Shown: one piece after another, positions 1 through 8,602 of the stretch | Position numbering within the stretch: the stretch's first letter is position 1 | Layout of the letters: each line of letters begins with the position of its first letter | NCBI GenBank assembly: GCA_031275535.1 | Contig: JAISOR010000237.1 | Location: forward strand, 1 to 25,608 | Source: Treponema sp. | GTDB taxonomy: Bacteria; Spirochaetota; Spirochaetia; Treponematales; Breznakiellaceae | DNA length: 25,608 nucleotides | Direction of reading: 5' to 3' | Position numbers and translations under genes: made by a program | The notes under the pieces: generated by a model | What the model was told of the DNA's origin: nothing | The model's input: only the letters and a program-made list of their open reading frames with translations | Database searches by the model: none

Positions 1-9
1 CCTGAAAAG

Positions 10-23
10 CACGTGATAACGTG
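10..23. repeat. Short perfect inverted repeat (CACGT-GATA-ACGTG)
   Basis: Two 5-base arms, CACGT and ACGTG, flank a 4-base GATA spacer. It could be an operator half-site pair or a small RNA hairpin belonging to a gene beyond the left edge. Nothing else supports a function, and arms this short occur by chance. Confidence 0.2.
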
Positions 24-46
24 TTGATGAAAAAGGCAGCATCTCC

Positions 47-66
47 CCCGCGCAAGCGGGTTCTTT
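47..66 (+). terminator. Possible intrinsic terminator of an upstream gene
   Basis: A perfect 5-bp GC stem (CCCGC and GCGGG) closes a GCAA tetraloop of the stable GNRA class and is followed by TTCTTT. The shape suits a weak Rho-independent terminator for a plus-strand gene ending just outside the window. The interrupted T tract is the weak point. Confidence 0.35.
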
Positions 67-126
67 AGGCCCCGTAAAAGCCGCTGTTCCGAAAAAGGCC
101 TCAGGCCGGACCCCAAGGAATTTCCT

Positions 127-139
127 CACCGTACCGGTG
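127..139. promoter_or_regulatory. Palindrome upstream of the response-regulator gene
   Basis: CACCG and CGGTG are perfect 5-base arms around a TAC spacer, about 70 bases upstream of the putative promoter of the two-component operon. It could be a regulator-binding site. No second copy was noticed in the window. Confidence 0.2.
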
Positions 140-206
140 TACTTTCATTTAAAGTATCCCGAATAGAGAGTAAATGCTTTGCCCCGGTTTTGGCGTTAGG
201 CTATTG

Positions 207-236
207 TTTACCGAAATTCGATTCTATGCTTATAAT
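207..236 (+). promoter_or_regulatory. Putative sigma-70-type promoter of the sensor operon
   Basis: TTTACC (207-212) and a perfect TATAAT (231-236) are separated by 18 bases. Transcription would be expected to start around 243, which is exactly the preferred ATG of the response regulator, so the message might be leaderless or nearly so. The -35 element is only a moderate match. Confidence 0.35.
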
Positions 237-242
237 AGGCCC

Positions 243-1868
243 ATGGATGCTTCCTTGTATTCCTTTGTTATTGTCGATGACGAACCTGAAATACGGGAGG
301 GTATTCGGGATACTATCTCATGGGAAGACATGGGCTTCTCTTTTGCCGGCGCCTGTGCCAACGGCTTTGAGGCGCTGGAACTGGCGGAACGGATCCTGCC
401 GGACGTGGTAATGACCGATATCAATATGCCCTTTATGGATGGGCTTACCTTTACGGAACGGCTGCTTACCATGTCGCCCAATACCAAGGTGCTTATTATT
501 TCCGGGTATGATGATTTTTATTACGCCCGCAAGGCCCTGCAGCTTCAGGTTTATGATTATATCGTCAAACCCATAACCCCCGATGAATTCAGGACCCTGC
601 TGGGCAGGCTTAGGCAAACCCTGGATGAGGAACGGATAAGCCGGCAGGACCTGGAACATATCAAGAAACAGCTTGCCGAAAGCCTTCCCCTGTTACGGGA
701 ACGTTTTCTGGTGCATATTATTGAAGGTAAATTTAACCGGAACAGCCTAAATGAGCGGTTTGCCTATTTTGGACTGCCTTTCCCTACGGAAGGGGCGGCC
801 TATCAATGCCTGGTCCTGGATTTTGTCCATCGCCGGGAAGGAGAAGATTTTGACCTCGATCTGATCACCGCCCGGAATATTCTGGGGAAATTTTGGGCGC
901 CCTTTATGCCGGGGATGTCCCTCCAGGACGGAGCGGATCGGCTCGTTATCCTGGTCTGGGCCGCCGACAAGGCCGCTGTCTACCGGGAGGGTTTAAAGAC
1001 CGCCGAATTGCTCTGGCATAATTTACAGTCCGCGGGCTTAAAAGATCTTGCCCTGGGGGTCGGCGAGGCGGCGGAAAACCTTGAATCCCTGGGGCACTCC
1101 TATAACGCCGCGGTGGAGGCTCTTTCCTGGGCGATCCTCCGGGAAAAGAGGGGCCTTACCGTCTACCGGGAGGTGGTAGGCAAACCCGGAATCCAGGGGT
1201 CGTCGCCCTCCCCGGGCTGGGGCAGGAAGATCGTATCGGCCCTTAAGATCGGCGACAGGGATGAGGCGTGCCGGTACATCGGCGATATGGTGTACTATTT
1301 CAAAAATTCTCCCCTTACCCTTAGTGAGTATCATATAAAACTGCGGCTCGTATTAGCGGCCCTGCTGCAGGGCCTGGAGGATATGGAGATTCCCCAGGAT
1401 GAGATTTTTCCCCCCTCATCGGATCCCTTTGTGGACATTAAGGGGTTTAAGAATCTTGACGAGGTTCGTACCTGGTTTATCATTTTGGCGGAGTCCATTA
1501 GTTCCTATACCAGGGCCAGGCAGGAAAATTTTGCCCTGGTCAAAGTCCGGGAAGCCCTGGATTATCTGGAAACCCATTATGATGATCCTTCCCTGTCCCT
1601 CCAGGGGCTTTGTAAAAAACTGGACATCAGCGCCAGCTATTTTAGCGCAATTCTTAAAAAGCACCACGATAAGACCTTTGTGGAGGAACTAACCGCTATC
1701 CGAATCAATAAGGCCATGGAGCTTCTGCGGACCACGGATATGATGATCTACGAAATCGCCGACAAGATCGGTTACCGGGACGCCCACTATTTTTCTCTGA
1801 GCTTCCATAAATATACGGGACTTACAACCACCGAATACCGGGATCGGATGAATCATGCCCAACCATAA
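243..1868 (+). CDS. AraC-family response regulator (YesN type)
   Basis: Cytoplasmic DNA-binding response regulator of a sugar-sensing two-component system. Counting from the ATG at 243 (541 residues), an N-terminal receiver domain shows the acidic pair D12-D13, the phospho-acceptor D59 in TDINMP and K109 in YIVKP. A long middle region without a recognised motif is followed by a C-terminal AraC-type double helix-turn-helix (roughly the last 100 residues, ending GYRDAHYFSLSFHKYTG). An in-frame ATG at 174 would add 23 residues. I prefer 243 because regulators of this family begin close to the VDDE motif, but neither start has a good ribosome site. The 3' end overlaps the histidine kinase gene by 14 bases, indicating co-translation. 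It probably controls the CUT2 transporter operon starting at 4854. Confidence 0.9.
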   Translation: MDASLYSFVIVDDEPEIREGIRDTISWEDMGFSFAGACANGFEALELAERILPDVVMTDINMPFMDGLTFTERLLTMSPNTKVLIISGYDDFYYARKALQLQVYDYIVKPITPDEFRTLLGRLRQTLDEERISRQDLEHIKKQLAESLPLLRERFLVHIIEGKFNRNSLNERFAYFGLPFPTEGAAYQCLVLDFVHRREGEDFDLDLITARNILGKFWAPFMPGMSLQDGADRLVILVWAADKAAVYREGLKTAELLWHNLQSAGLKDLALGVGEAAENLESLGHSYNAAVEALSWAILREKRGLTVYREVVGKPGIQGSSPSPGWGRKIVSALKIGDRDEACRYIGDMVYYFKNSPLTLSEYHIKLRLVLAALLQGLEDMEIPQDEIFPPSSDPFVDIKGFKNLDEVRTWFIILAESISSYTRARQENFALVKVREALDYLETHYDDPSLSLQGLCKKLDISASYFSAILKKHHDKTFVEELTAIRINKAMELLRTTDMMIYEIADKIGYRDAHYFSLSFHKYTGLTTTEYRDRMNHAQP

Positions 1869-3690
1869 AGGGCCGCCGGTCCGGGGCCGGCGTTTTTACA
1901 GCATTCAGGTTAGCCTTGCCATCGCCTTTACCCTTTTATCAGTTTCCCTTATTGTGGGAGCCATCCTTATCGCCTTTGGGGTAACCGAGGAGACCGCCCG
2001 GATCGCTTCCCGGCGGTACACACAACTGCTTGTCCATCAGATAGCGAATAACATCGATTTTTATATTGACTATATGGATTCGGTCGCCGCCTTCGTTCAG
2101 GCCGATATCAGTGTGCAGGAATACCTGGGTTCTGAATCCAAAACAGAACAGGACGCGGCGGCGGAAGCTGCCCGGTCGGTACTTACGGTGATGGCCACCA
2201 CCAGGAACGATATTTCCCTGATCGGCATATTTAACTACCGGGGTGAATTTATAACCCAGAACCGGGAGGATATTCTTAATCCCTTTACGGAGCCCTCTAA
2301 GCAGTCCTGGTATCTGGCCGCCCAAAACGCCCGGGGCGCTTCGGCGGTCTCTTCCTCCCATGTCCAAAATCTTATCAAGGACCGGTACCCTTGGGTCATA
2401 TCCCTTTCCCGGGAAATAAGGGACGGAAAAACCGGCCGGAGCAAGGGGATCCTGCTGGTAGATCTTAATTACCGCATCATTGACCGGATCTGCAGTTCCA
2501 TTCAGTTGGGGAAACGGGGCTATATTTTTATCGTGGATCAGCGGGGGGATATTGTGTATCACCCCCAGCAGCAGTTATTATACGGCGGCCTAAAGACCGA
2601 AAACATAGACCGGGTTATCGGTGAAACCGCGGATTATTTTTCCGGGGATGATGAGGATAGGGATAAATTCTACAGCGTCGAGACCATGCAATCCACGCGC
2701 TGGAAGGTAGTGGGGGTGAACTACCGCAGCGAATTTATAGAAAACCGGGATTCTATCCGGCAGAGGTATTTTTCCTGGGGCCTCTTGTTCCTGATCGTTT
2801 CCATGACAATTTCCATCCTCCTTTCCCAGCGCATATCAAAGCCCATTAAGGAACTCCGCCGGTCCATGCGGGCGGTGGAACAGGGCAATTTCGACATCCT
2901 GGTGGATATCCATTCCTCCAACGAAATAGGGGAACTGGGCAAGGATTTTAATATCATGGTGGGGGAAATAGAGGAACTCCTGCGCCGGGTTACCCAGGAA
3001 CAGGAACAAAAACGCAAGAGCGAACTCAAGGCCCTGCAGATGCAGATCAACCCCCATTTTCTCTACAACACCCTGGATTCGGTGATATGGATGGCCGAGG
3101 GAGGAAAACAGCAGGAGGTTATCGCCATGACCTCTGCCCTGGCCCGGCTCTTCCGGCTCTCTATCAGCAAGGGGAGGGAGATCATCGACGTGGCTTCGGA
3201 AATTGAACACATAAAAAACTATCTTACCATCCAGAAAATCCGGTATAAGGATCGTCTGGATTACCGCATCGAGGTAGACGAGGATATTAAACAATACAGC
3301 ATCGTTAAGATCATCCTCCAACCCCTGGTGGAGAACGCTATCTACCACGGGATAAAGAACAATTCCACCACGGGGACGGTGCGTATCCTGGGTTATCGTA
3401 CCGAAAAGGGACTGGACCTGGTGGTCCGGGACGATGGGGCCGGGATGGACCGGGAGAGCCTTGAAAGGCTTAGAAAGAAACTCTACGCCCCGCCGAACCA
3501 GCGGTTCGAGCTTGCCGGAGACGAACCGGGGTCCGCTTCCTGGCCCGGCAGCGGGGTCGGGGTCCGCAATGTGGACGAGCGGATAAAACTCTACTTCGGT
3601 CCCGATTATGGACTGGAATTTGAAAGCCGGGAAGATGAGGGTACCACGGTGTATATCCATCTTCCGGCCTTAAGAAAGGATGCGGAATGA
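1855..3690 (+). CDS. Sensor histidine kinase, YesM/LytS type
   Basis: Membrane-bound kinase partner of the upstream regulator (611 residues). A first membrane segment lies at about residues 18-42, an extracytoplasmic sensing region of about 260 residues follows (probably Cache-like, by position only), and a second membrane segment sits at about 303-322. A HAMP linker begins at RISKPIKEL. The His-kinase domain has NPHFLYNTL with phospho-acceptor H401, and the ATPase domain has LVENAIYHG (N box) and later DDGAGMD and GVGVRNV (G boxes). This order is standard for YesM kinases. The gene overlaps the regulator by 14 bases and the next gene by 4 (ATGA), so the three are likely made together. The ligand cannot be read from the sequence; the next gene suggests a sugar presented by a binding protein. 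Confidence 0.93.
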   Translation: MPNHKGPPVRGRRFYSIQVSLAIAFTLLSVSLIVGAILIAFGVTEETARIASRRYTQLLVHQIANNIDFYIDYMDSVAAFVQADISVQEYLGSESKTEQDAAAEAARSVLTVMATTRNDISLIGIFNYRGEFITQNREDILNPFTEPSKQSWYLAAQNARGASAVSSSHVQNLIKDRYPWVISLSREIRDGKTGRSKGILLVDLNYRIIDRICSSIQLGKRGYIFIVDQRGDIVYHPQQQLLYGGLKTENIDRVIGETADYFSGDDEDRDKFYSVETMQSTRWKVVGVNYRSEFIENRDSIRQRYFSWGLLFLIVSMTISILLSQRISKPIKELRRSMRAVEQGNFDILVDIHSSNEIGELGKDFNIMVGEIEELLRRVTQEQEQKRKSELKALQMQINPHFLYNTLDSVIWMAEGGKQQEVIAMTSALARLFRLSISKGREIIDVASEIEHIKNYLTIQKIRYKDRLDYRIEVDEDIKQYSIVKIILQPLVENAIYHGIKNNSTTGTVRILGYRTEKGLDLVVRDDGAGMDRESLERLRKKLYAPPNQRFELAGDEPGSASWPGSGVGVRNVDERIKLYFGPDYGLEFESREDEGTTVYIHLPALRKDAE

Positions 3691-4688
3691 TACGTTTTTT
3701 TAGCCGGCGCATACGGCATCTCCGGGCCCTTTTTGTCCCCATCATTATCCTCCTTATAGGAAGCCTGATGATCCTCTTTTTTACCCGGACCCCTTCCCGG
3801 AGGGAGATTAAAATAACCGCGGTCATCAAGGCCATCGCCAATGATTCGGAATTCTGGGAGGTCGTAAAGACCGGCCTTAGGGCCGGGGCAACGGAATTCG
3901 GCGTGGAGCTGGATATACAGGGACCCTGGGCGGAAAGCGACATCGAAGGCCAGATCCGCATCATCGAGGATATCCTTAGCAAGGACCCCCCGGCGGCGCT
4001 TATCCTGGCGGCCACCGACTATATACGGCTGATACCGGTAGTTGAAGAAGCCGCCGCCCTGGGGATTAAGGTTATAACCATGGATTCCGGGGTGGACAGT
4101 CCCCTGCCCCGTACTTTTGTGGCGACAAATAATATCGAGGGCGGAGAAAAAGCCGCCGCGGAGATGTGCAGGATCCTGGAACCGGGGAACAAGCTGGCCA
4201 TTATCAGCCATGTCCGGGGCGCTACGACCGCCATAGAACGGGAGGAAGGGACCAGGGGGGTCCTGGATCGGGATGGCCGGTATCCCGTCATCGGCACCTG
4301 GTTCACCGATAATTTTGAGGAAAATGCCTATACCATCGCCCTGGAGCTTCTCAGGGAACATCCCGATCTGGGAGGTTTCCTGGCGATGAACGAGGTCTCC
4401 ACCCTTGGCATCGCCAGGGCCCTGCAGGATACCGGGGCCGCGGGGAAGGTCCGGCTGGTGGGCTTCGACAGTTCCCTGCGGGAAATTCAGTTTATTGAAC
4501 AGGGCGTTATTGCGGCCACGGTGATCCAGAAGCCCTTTAATATGGGATACCTGGCGGTACAGGCCGCCCGGGACGCGGCGGAAAACCGCCCCTTGCCTGC
4601 TTTTATTTATACCGGCTCGGTCCTTATTACCGCGGATAACCTCTACGAACCGGAAAACCAGAAGCTGCTCTTTCCCTTTGTGGAGTGA
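3687..4688 (+). CDS. Membrane-anchored sugar-binding protein, probable sensor subunit
   Basis: Periplasmic binding protein of the ribose/galactose type (Peripla_BP_4 fold), 333 residues. A basic N-terminus (RRIRHLR) precedes one hydrophobic segment at about residues 15-34, with no lipobox cysteine or clear signal-peptidase site, so the protein is probably tethered to the inner membrane. The binding fold follows, starting ITAVIKAIANDSEFW and containing IIEDILSKDPPAALILAATD, VITMDSGVD and RLVGFDSS. It starts at an ATGA overlap with the kinase gene, the closest coupling possible. Known binding-protein/LytS-type kinase pairs such as XylFII-LytS of clostridia suggest it presents sugar to the kinase. 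It is separate from the transporter's own binding protein at 4854. A transport role cannot be excluded. Confidence 0.82.
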   Translation: MIRFFSRRIRHLRALFVPIIILLIGSLMILFFTRTPSRREIKITAVIKAIANDSEFWEVVKTGLRAGATEFGVELDIQGPWAESDIEGQIRIIEDILSKDPPAALILAATDYIRLIPVVEEAAALGIKVITMDSGVDSPLPRTFVATNNIEGGEKAAAEMCRILEPGNKLAIISHVRGATTAIEREEGTRGVLDRDGRYPVIGTWFTDNFEENAYTIALELLREHPDLGGFLAMNEVSTLGIARALQDTGAAGKVRLVGFDSSLREIQFIEQGVIAATVIQKPFNMGYLAVQAARDAAENRPLPAFIYTGSVLITADNLYEPENQKLLFPFVE

Positions 4689-4775
4689 GTCTTTTGGCAC
4701 AGGACCTTTTAACATGAAAAAGGAGGAAGAGAAGAATTTTTTTACCATACTTCATAAAAAATTGACTATACTCAT

Positions 4776-4853
4776 TATAAGGAAGGGGAATACGATAAAA
4801 ACATCCGGGAATCGTAAGATAATCCCATACAAAACATTGGAGGAGAAGATTTT
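4776..4853 (+). promoter_or_regulatory. Probable promoter/leader of the CUT2 transporter operon
   Basis: The 165-base gap between the sensor gene and the binding-protein gene is A+T-rich. The best -10 is TATAAG at 4776-4781; the upstream hexamer TTCATA (4751-4756, spacer 19) is poor, as would fit an activator-dependent promoter under the adjacent AraC-type regulator. TTGACT at 4762 has no -10 at normal spacing. A strong ribosome site, TTGGAGGAG, starts at 4837. Confidence 0.3.
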
Positions 4854-5951
4854 ATGAAAAAACTGGCATTAGTTTTAGTCGTATTGTTCGCCGCGTCGAC
4901 CCTGGTATTTGCCGCCGGAGGCGGGCAGCAGGGCGGCGGGGCTCAGAGCGGCAAAGTTCAGATTGCCCTGCTTATGCGGAACATGGATGAACAATTCCTT
5001 AAGGATTATTCCGAAAGCGTCCGAAAACTGGCCGCGGAAAAAGGGGTGGACCTTAATGTGCAGGACGCCCGGAGTGACGGCGCCACCCAGCTTACCCAGC
5101 TCCAGACGCTGCTCAACCAGGGATACAAGTACTTCGTCATTATCCCCTGTGTTTCGGAACTTTCCGAACAGATGAATCAGCTGATCGCCGAGAAGGGCGG
5201 GGCGGCGGCCTATTCCAACATTCAGCCCACCGTAGAGGCCCTTAAGGTAGGAAAGAATTTCTTCTTTGCCTCTTCCCCGGAATTTGTAGGCGGACGCTAC
5301 CAGGGCCAGCTTATTGCCGATTATTTCGACAAGAATCCCGATAAAGCTCCCGGGAAAGCCCTGAATATGCTCCTTATTCTGGGACAGCTTGGCCATCCTG
5401 CCCAAGTCAACCGGGAAGCGGGCCTTCTGGCGGAACTCAAGACCCGGGGGTATACGGTTAATATCGTAGCCCGGGACACGGCGAACTGGACCCCGGATCA
5501 GGCGCAGCAAAAAATGGATGCCTGGATCGGCGCGTACCGGGGCAGATTCAACGTAGTGGCCGCCCAGAACGATGGTATGGCCCTGGGGGCGGTGGAATCC
5601 CTTATCCAGAATGGCTTTACCAAGGGCGATGCCAATGACGGTACCATTCTTACCGTTCCGGTCCTGGGGATCGACGCCACCGGCGAGGCATTAAATTCCA
5701 TGAAGGAAAACAAACTCTACGCCACGGTATTGCAGGACGCGGTGGGGCAGTCTTCAACGGCCTTTGATGTGATCTACCAGGTTGCTACCGGCGCCTACAA
5801 GGCCGGTAACGCCGCGGGCGGAACCCCGGTGGCTGCCTCGGTCATCGATGAGGCCCCGGCCAATGATACGGCCGTTATCGGGCAGTGCTACCTTGTGCCC
5901 TTTGTTCCGGTGGACAAGAATTCGGATTATTATAAGGCCAATGCAAGATAG
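4854..5951 (+). CDS. CUT2 sugar ABC transporter, secreted substrate-binding protein
   Basis: Periplasmic ligand-binding subunit of the transporter encoded downstream (365 residues). A Sec signal peptide (about residues 1-20, MKKLALVLVVLF up to LVFA) is followed by a Gly/Gln-rich spacer and then a Peripla_BP_4 fold. VQIALLMRNMDEQFLKDY opens the first lobe, and VAAQNDGMALGAVESL matches the galactose/ribose-binding-protein signature in the second. There is no lipobox, so the protein is soluble in the periplasm. The ATG has a strong ribosome site. The MglB-like features suggest a monosaccharide or related polyol, but the ligand is unknown. Two hairpins follow the gene, probably allowing the binding protein to be made in excess over the membrane subunits. 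Confidence 0.92.
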   Translation: MKKLALVLVVLFAASTLVFAAGGGQQGGGAQSGKVQIALLMRNMDEQFLKDYSESVRKLAAEKGVDLNVQDARSDGATQLTQLQTLLNQGYKYFVIIPCVSELSEQMNQLIAEKGGAAAYSNIQPTVEALKVGKNFFFASSPEFVGGRYQGQLIADYFDKNPDKAPGKALNMLLILGQLGHPAQVNREAGLLAELKTRGYTVNIVARDTANWTPDQAQQKMDAWIGAYRGRFNVVAAQNDGMALGAVESLIQNGFTKGDANDGTILTVPVLGIDATGEALNSMKENKLYATVLQDAVGQSSTAFDVIYQVATGAYKAGNAAGGTPVAASVIDEAPANDTAVIGQCYLVPFVPVDKNSDYYKANAR

Positions 5952-5971
5952 GCGCTTTAGCTGAACTATCA

Positions 5972-6007
5972 GGGAACCCCTGAAGATCCCGGTCTTTAGA
6001 GGTTCCC
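5972..6007 (+). promoter_or_regulatory. Intercistronic hairpin after the binding-protein gene
   Basis: GGGAACC (5972-5978) pairs with GGTTCCC (6001-6007). Inside, after one C/A mismatch, CT pairs with AG, then a G-U pair, then AAGA with TCTT around the 6-base loop TCCCGG. The whole 36-base element is symmetric. No T tract follows, so an mRNA-stabilising 3' structure or processing site is more likely than a terminator. Confidence 0.6.
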
Positions 6008-6027
6008 CTATCACAAATTTTAAGCGG

Positions 6028-6068
6028 GGCGTTTTCAAGATTGAAATTGAAAGCGCCGCCATTTTTTT
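6028..6068 (+). terminator. Intrinsic terminator/attenuator before the ATPase gene
   Basis: GGCGTTTTCAA (6028-6038) and TTGAAAGCGCC (6047-6057) form an 11-bp stem with one G-U pair and an 8-base loop. After GCCA comes a run of seven T (6062-6068). This has the form of a Rho-independent terminator, but it lies 15 bases before the ATPase start inside an otherwise co-directional operon. Partial read-through would give less transporter than binding protein. Confidence 0.6.
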
Positions 6069-6082
6069 ATTGGAGCTTATCC

Positions 6083-7582
6083 ATGGAAGACCATGTTCTT
6101 GAAATGCTTGAGGTATCCAAGCAGTTTCCCGGGGTGCTGGCCCTGAACCACGTTGATTTTCGGCTTAAACCGGGAACGGTCCATGCCCTGATGGGGGAAA
6201 ACGGCGCAGGCAAATCAACCCTGATGAAGTGTTTGTTCGGCATCTATAAAATGGACGAGGGAAAAATTATCCTTAAAGGCAAGGAGTGTCATTTTAACAG
6301 CGCCGCCGACGCCATGGACGCGGGAGTATCCATGATCCACCAGGAACTTTCCAATATCCCCGAACGTTCGGTATCCCAGAATATCTGGCTGGGACGGGAA
6401 CCCTTAAACAGGATCCATCTGATCGATCATAGAAAGATGGTCCATGATACCAAAACCCTGTTGCAGGGACTCAACTTCGACTTTGATCCCAACGCAAGGA
6501 TGAGCAGCCTTTCCATCAGCCATCAGCAGGGCTGTGAAATAGCCAGGGCGGTTTCCTATAAGGCCTCCATTGTGGTGATGGATGAACCGACCAGCTCTTT
6601 GACCGAAAATGAAGTCGAACACCTCTTCGATATTATCAGGCAGCTTCGTTCCGAGGGGGTGGCGATTGTATATATATCCCACAAAATGGAAGAGATCTTC
6701 CGGATTGCCGATTCCGTTACGGTCATGCGGGACGGCAGGGTAATCGGCACCTACCCGGTGGAGGAATTAAACGGCGATAAACTGATCTCCCTTATGGTGG
6801 GCCGGGACATTACCCACCGCTTTCCTCCGGTGGAATCCAAAATTGGAGAGGTCTGTCTGGAAGTAAAGAATCTGAACTCCGCAAATCCCCGGTCCTTTAA
6901 GGATATTAGCTTTGAACTGCGGAAGGGGGAGATCCTGGGGATAGGGGGCCTGGTGGGCGCCCAGCGGACCGAATTGGTAGAATCCATCTTCGGCATCCGG
7001 GAAGTGGCCGGCGGAGAGGTTCGGGTAAACGGCAAGTCCATCCGAAAGATCAGACCCCAGGATGCGATACAATCCGGCATAGCCCTGGTTACCGAAGACC
7101 GGCGCCAATCCGGCATCTTCCCCCTGCTGGATGTTACGGTTAATACCACCGTTGCCTCCCTGGGGAATTATAAAAACAGGGTTGGGTTCCTGGATCACAA
7201 AAAGCTTGTTTCCATTGCGACCAAACACAACACGCAGTTAAAGACCAAGACCCCCTCCATGACCACCCTGGTACAGAATCTCTCCGGGGGAAACCAGCAG
7301 AAGGTAATCTTAAGCCGTTGGCTTATGACCCTGCCGGATATTCTGATCATGGATGAACCCACCAGAGGTATTGATGTGGGGGCAAAATACGAAATCTATA
7401 CCATCATGGCGGAACTGGTAAAACAGGGAAAGGCCATTATCATGGTATCCAGCGAGATGCCGGAACTGATTGGTATGAGCCACCGGATACTGGTACTCTG
7501 CGCCGGGCGTCTTACCGGCGTACTTGGAAAAGAAGAGGTTAGCCAGGAAGCGATCATGCGTTTCGCGACCCAATTCGAATAA
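6083..7582 (+). CDS. CUT2 sugar ABC transporter ATP-binding protein (MglA/RbsA/XylG type)
   Basis: Cytoplasmic ATPase that powers the transporter (499 residues), with two fused nucleotide-binding domains as usual for CUT2 systems. Domain 1 has Walker A GENGAGKST (from about residue 38) and Walker B VVMDEPTSSL, with a degenerate signature (SSLSISHQQ). Domain 2 has a degenerate Walker A (GLVGAQRTEL), a canonical signature LSGGNQQK and Walker B LIMDEPTRGID. Such asymmetry is normal for the family. The ATG at 6083 is chosen because GGAG lies seven bases upstream; the in-frame ATG-like start at 6041 falls inside the terminator loop. The permease gene follows after 12 bases. Confidence 0.95.
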   Translation: MEDHVLEMLEVSKQFPGVLALNHVDFRLKPGTVHALMGENGAGKSTLMKCLFGIYKMDEGKIILKGKECHFNSAADAMDAGVSMIHQELSNIPERSVSQNIWLGREPLNRIHLIDHRKMVHDTKTLLQGLNFDFDPNARMSSLSISHQQGCEIARAVSYKASIVVMDEPTSSLTENEVEHLFDIIRQLRSEGVAIVYISHKMEEIFRIADSVTVMRDGRVIGTYPVEELNGDKLISLMVGRDITHRFPPVESKIGEVCLEVKNLNSANPRSFKDISFELRKGEILGIGGLVGAQRTELVESIFGIREVAGGEVRVNGKSIRKIRPQDAIQSGIALVTEDRRQSGIFPLLDVTVNTTVASLGNYKNRVGFLDHKKLVSIATKHNTQLKTKTPSMTTLVQNLSGGNQQKVILSRWLMTLPDILIMDEPTRGIDVGAKYEIYTIMAELVKQGKAIIMVSSEMPELIGMSHRILVLCAGRLTGVLGKEEVSQEAIMRFATQFE

Positions 7583-7594
7583 GAGGAAAAAGAA

Positions 7595-8581
7595 ATGAAG
7601 AATTTCAGACATTATGTAAGCAGGTATACTACCCTCTTTACGTTTGTTTTTTTGGTGTTTATTTTGGCGATTCTTACCCAGGGCCGGGCCCTTTCGTGGG
7701 ATTCGATTAAAACCCTGATTATCGCCGAATCGGTCAGGGCCTTTGCGTCCCTGGGAGTGGGGATGATCATCATCACCAAAGGAATAGACCTTTCCATCGG
7801 TTATGTGGTATGCCTTACCGCTTCGGTGGCCGCTTCCTTTGCCCAGGTTCCCACCTATGAGTCGGCCCTGTACTACGGCCATTCCTTTCCCCTCTTTGTT
7901 CCCATTGTGGCGGGCATCCTTTCGGGAGGACTCTTCGGGCTTTTTAACGGGGTTCTGGTAGCCTATGGCAGGCTGCCCCCCTTTATCGCCACCCTGGGGA
8001 CCATGTCCATTGCCCGGGGCATTCAGCTGATCTACACCCGGGCCGCCATCGTTGGTTCCCTGACCGCCGAATTTAAAACCCTGGCCCAAAGTTCCATTGG
8101 GCCCTCGTTTTTCCAGATTCCCTACCTGGGGATCTATGTGTTGATCATCACCGTGGTAATCTGGGTCTTGCTCAAACATACCAGGCAGGGAACCAACTTC
8201 TATGCCATTGGGGGGAACGCCCAGGCGGCCCGGGTCTCGGGGATCAACGTGGAGCGGGATCTGATGTGCGTGTACTTCTACGCGGGTCTCCTCTACGGCG
8301 CCGCCGGGGTACTGCAGGCCGGCCGGCTTGGCCTGGCCAATGCCCTTACCGCCAATGGCATGGAATTGGACGCCATCGCCGCGGTTACCGTGGGGGGCGT
8401 CTCCCAGAGCGGGGGCGTTGGTACGGTAGGGGGAATGATCATCGGGGTCTTTACCATGGGGCTTATCAATTATGGGATGAGTTTCCTATCAATAGATTCT
8501 TACTATCAGCTATTGGTTAAGGGCGGAATAATCATTGTGGCGGTTTTCTTCGACATGAAGAAATACGCAAGAAGGGCATAG
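7595..8581 (+). CDS. CUT2 sugar ABC transporter permease (RbsC/MglC type)
   Basis: Inner-membrane channel subunit, 328 residues, hydrophobic throughout with about eight to ten predicted membrane spans (BPD_transp_2 family). The family motif ITKGIDLSIGYVVCLTA is at about residues 62-78, and AIAAVTVGGVSQSGGVGTVGG occurs near the C-terminus. Only one permease gene is present, so it should act as a homodimer, as in ribose and galactose transporters. It starts 12 bases after the ATPase gene with a good ribosome site (GAGGAAAAAG). The dehydrogenase gene follows almost directly. Confidence 0.94.
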   Translation: MKNFRHYVSRYTTLFTFVFLVFILAILTQGRALSWDSIKTLIIAESVRAFASLGVGMIIITKGIDLSIGYVVCLTASVAASFAQVPTYESALYYGHSFPLFVPIVAGILSGGLFGLFNGVLVAYGRLPPFIATLGTMSIARGIQLIYTRAAIVGSLTAEFKTLAQSSIGPSFFQIPYLGIYVLIITVVIWVLLKHTRQGTNFYAIGGNAQAARVSGINVERDLMCVYFYAGLLYGAAGVLQAGRLGLANALTANGMELDAIAAVTVGGVSQSGGVGTVGGMIIGVFTMGLINYGMSFLSIDSYYQLLVKGGIIIVAVFFDMKKYARRA

Positions 8582-8602
8582 TCATACTATTTGGAGAAAA
8601 TT

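Noticed and set aside
3606..4748. A 380-codon open frame on the minus strand opposite the tethered binding protein.
   Set aside because: No domain, low-complexity composition and full overlap with well-supported plus-strand genes; a shadow frame.
4714..4857. A 47-codon frame starting ATG at 4714 and ending in TTATGA across the next gene's start.
   Set aside because: It has the overlap of a leader peptide but only a weak AGGA upstream, runs through the likely promoter and has no recognisable content. Kept in mind as a remote leader-peptide possibility.
6041..6082. An earlier in-frame start for the ATPase gene at 6041.
   Set aside because: It lies in the loop of the terminator-like hairpin, has no ribosome site, and would add residues outside the family's normal N-terminus; ATG 6083 has GGAG at proper spacing.
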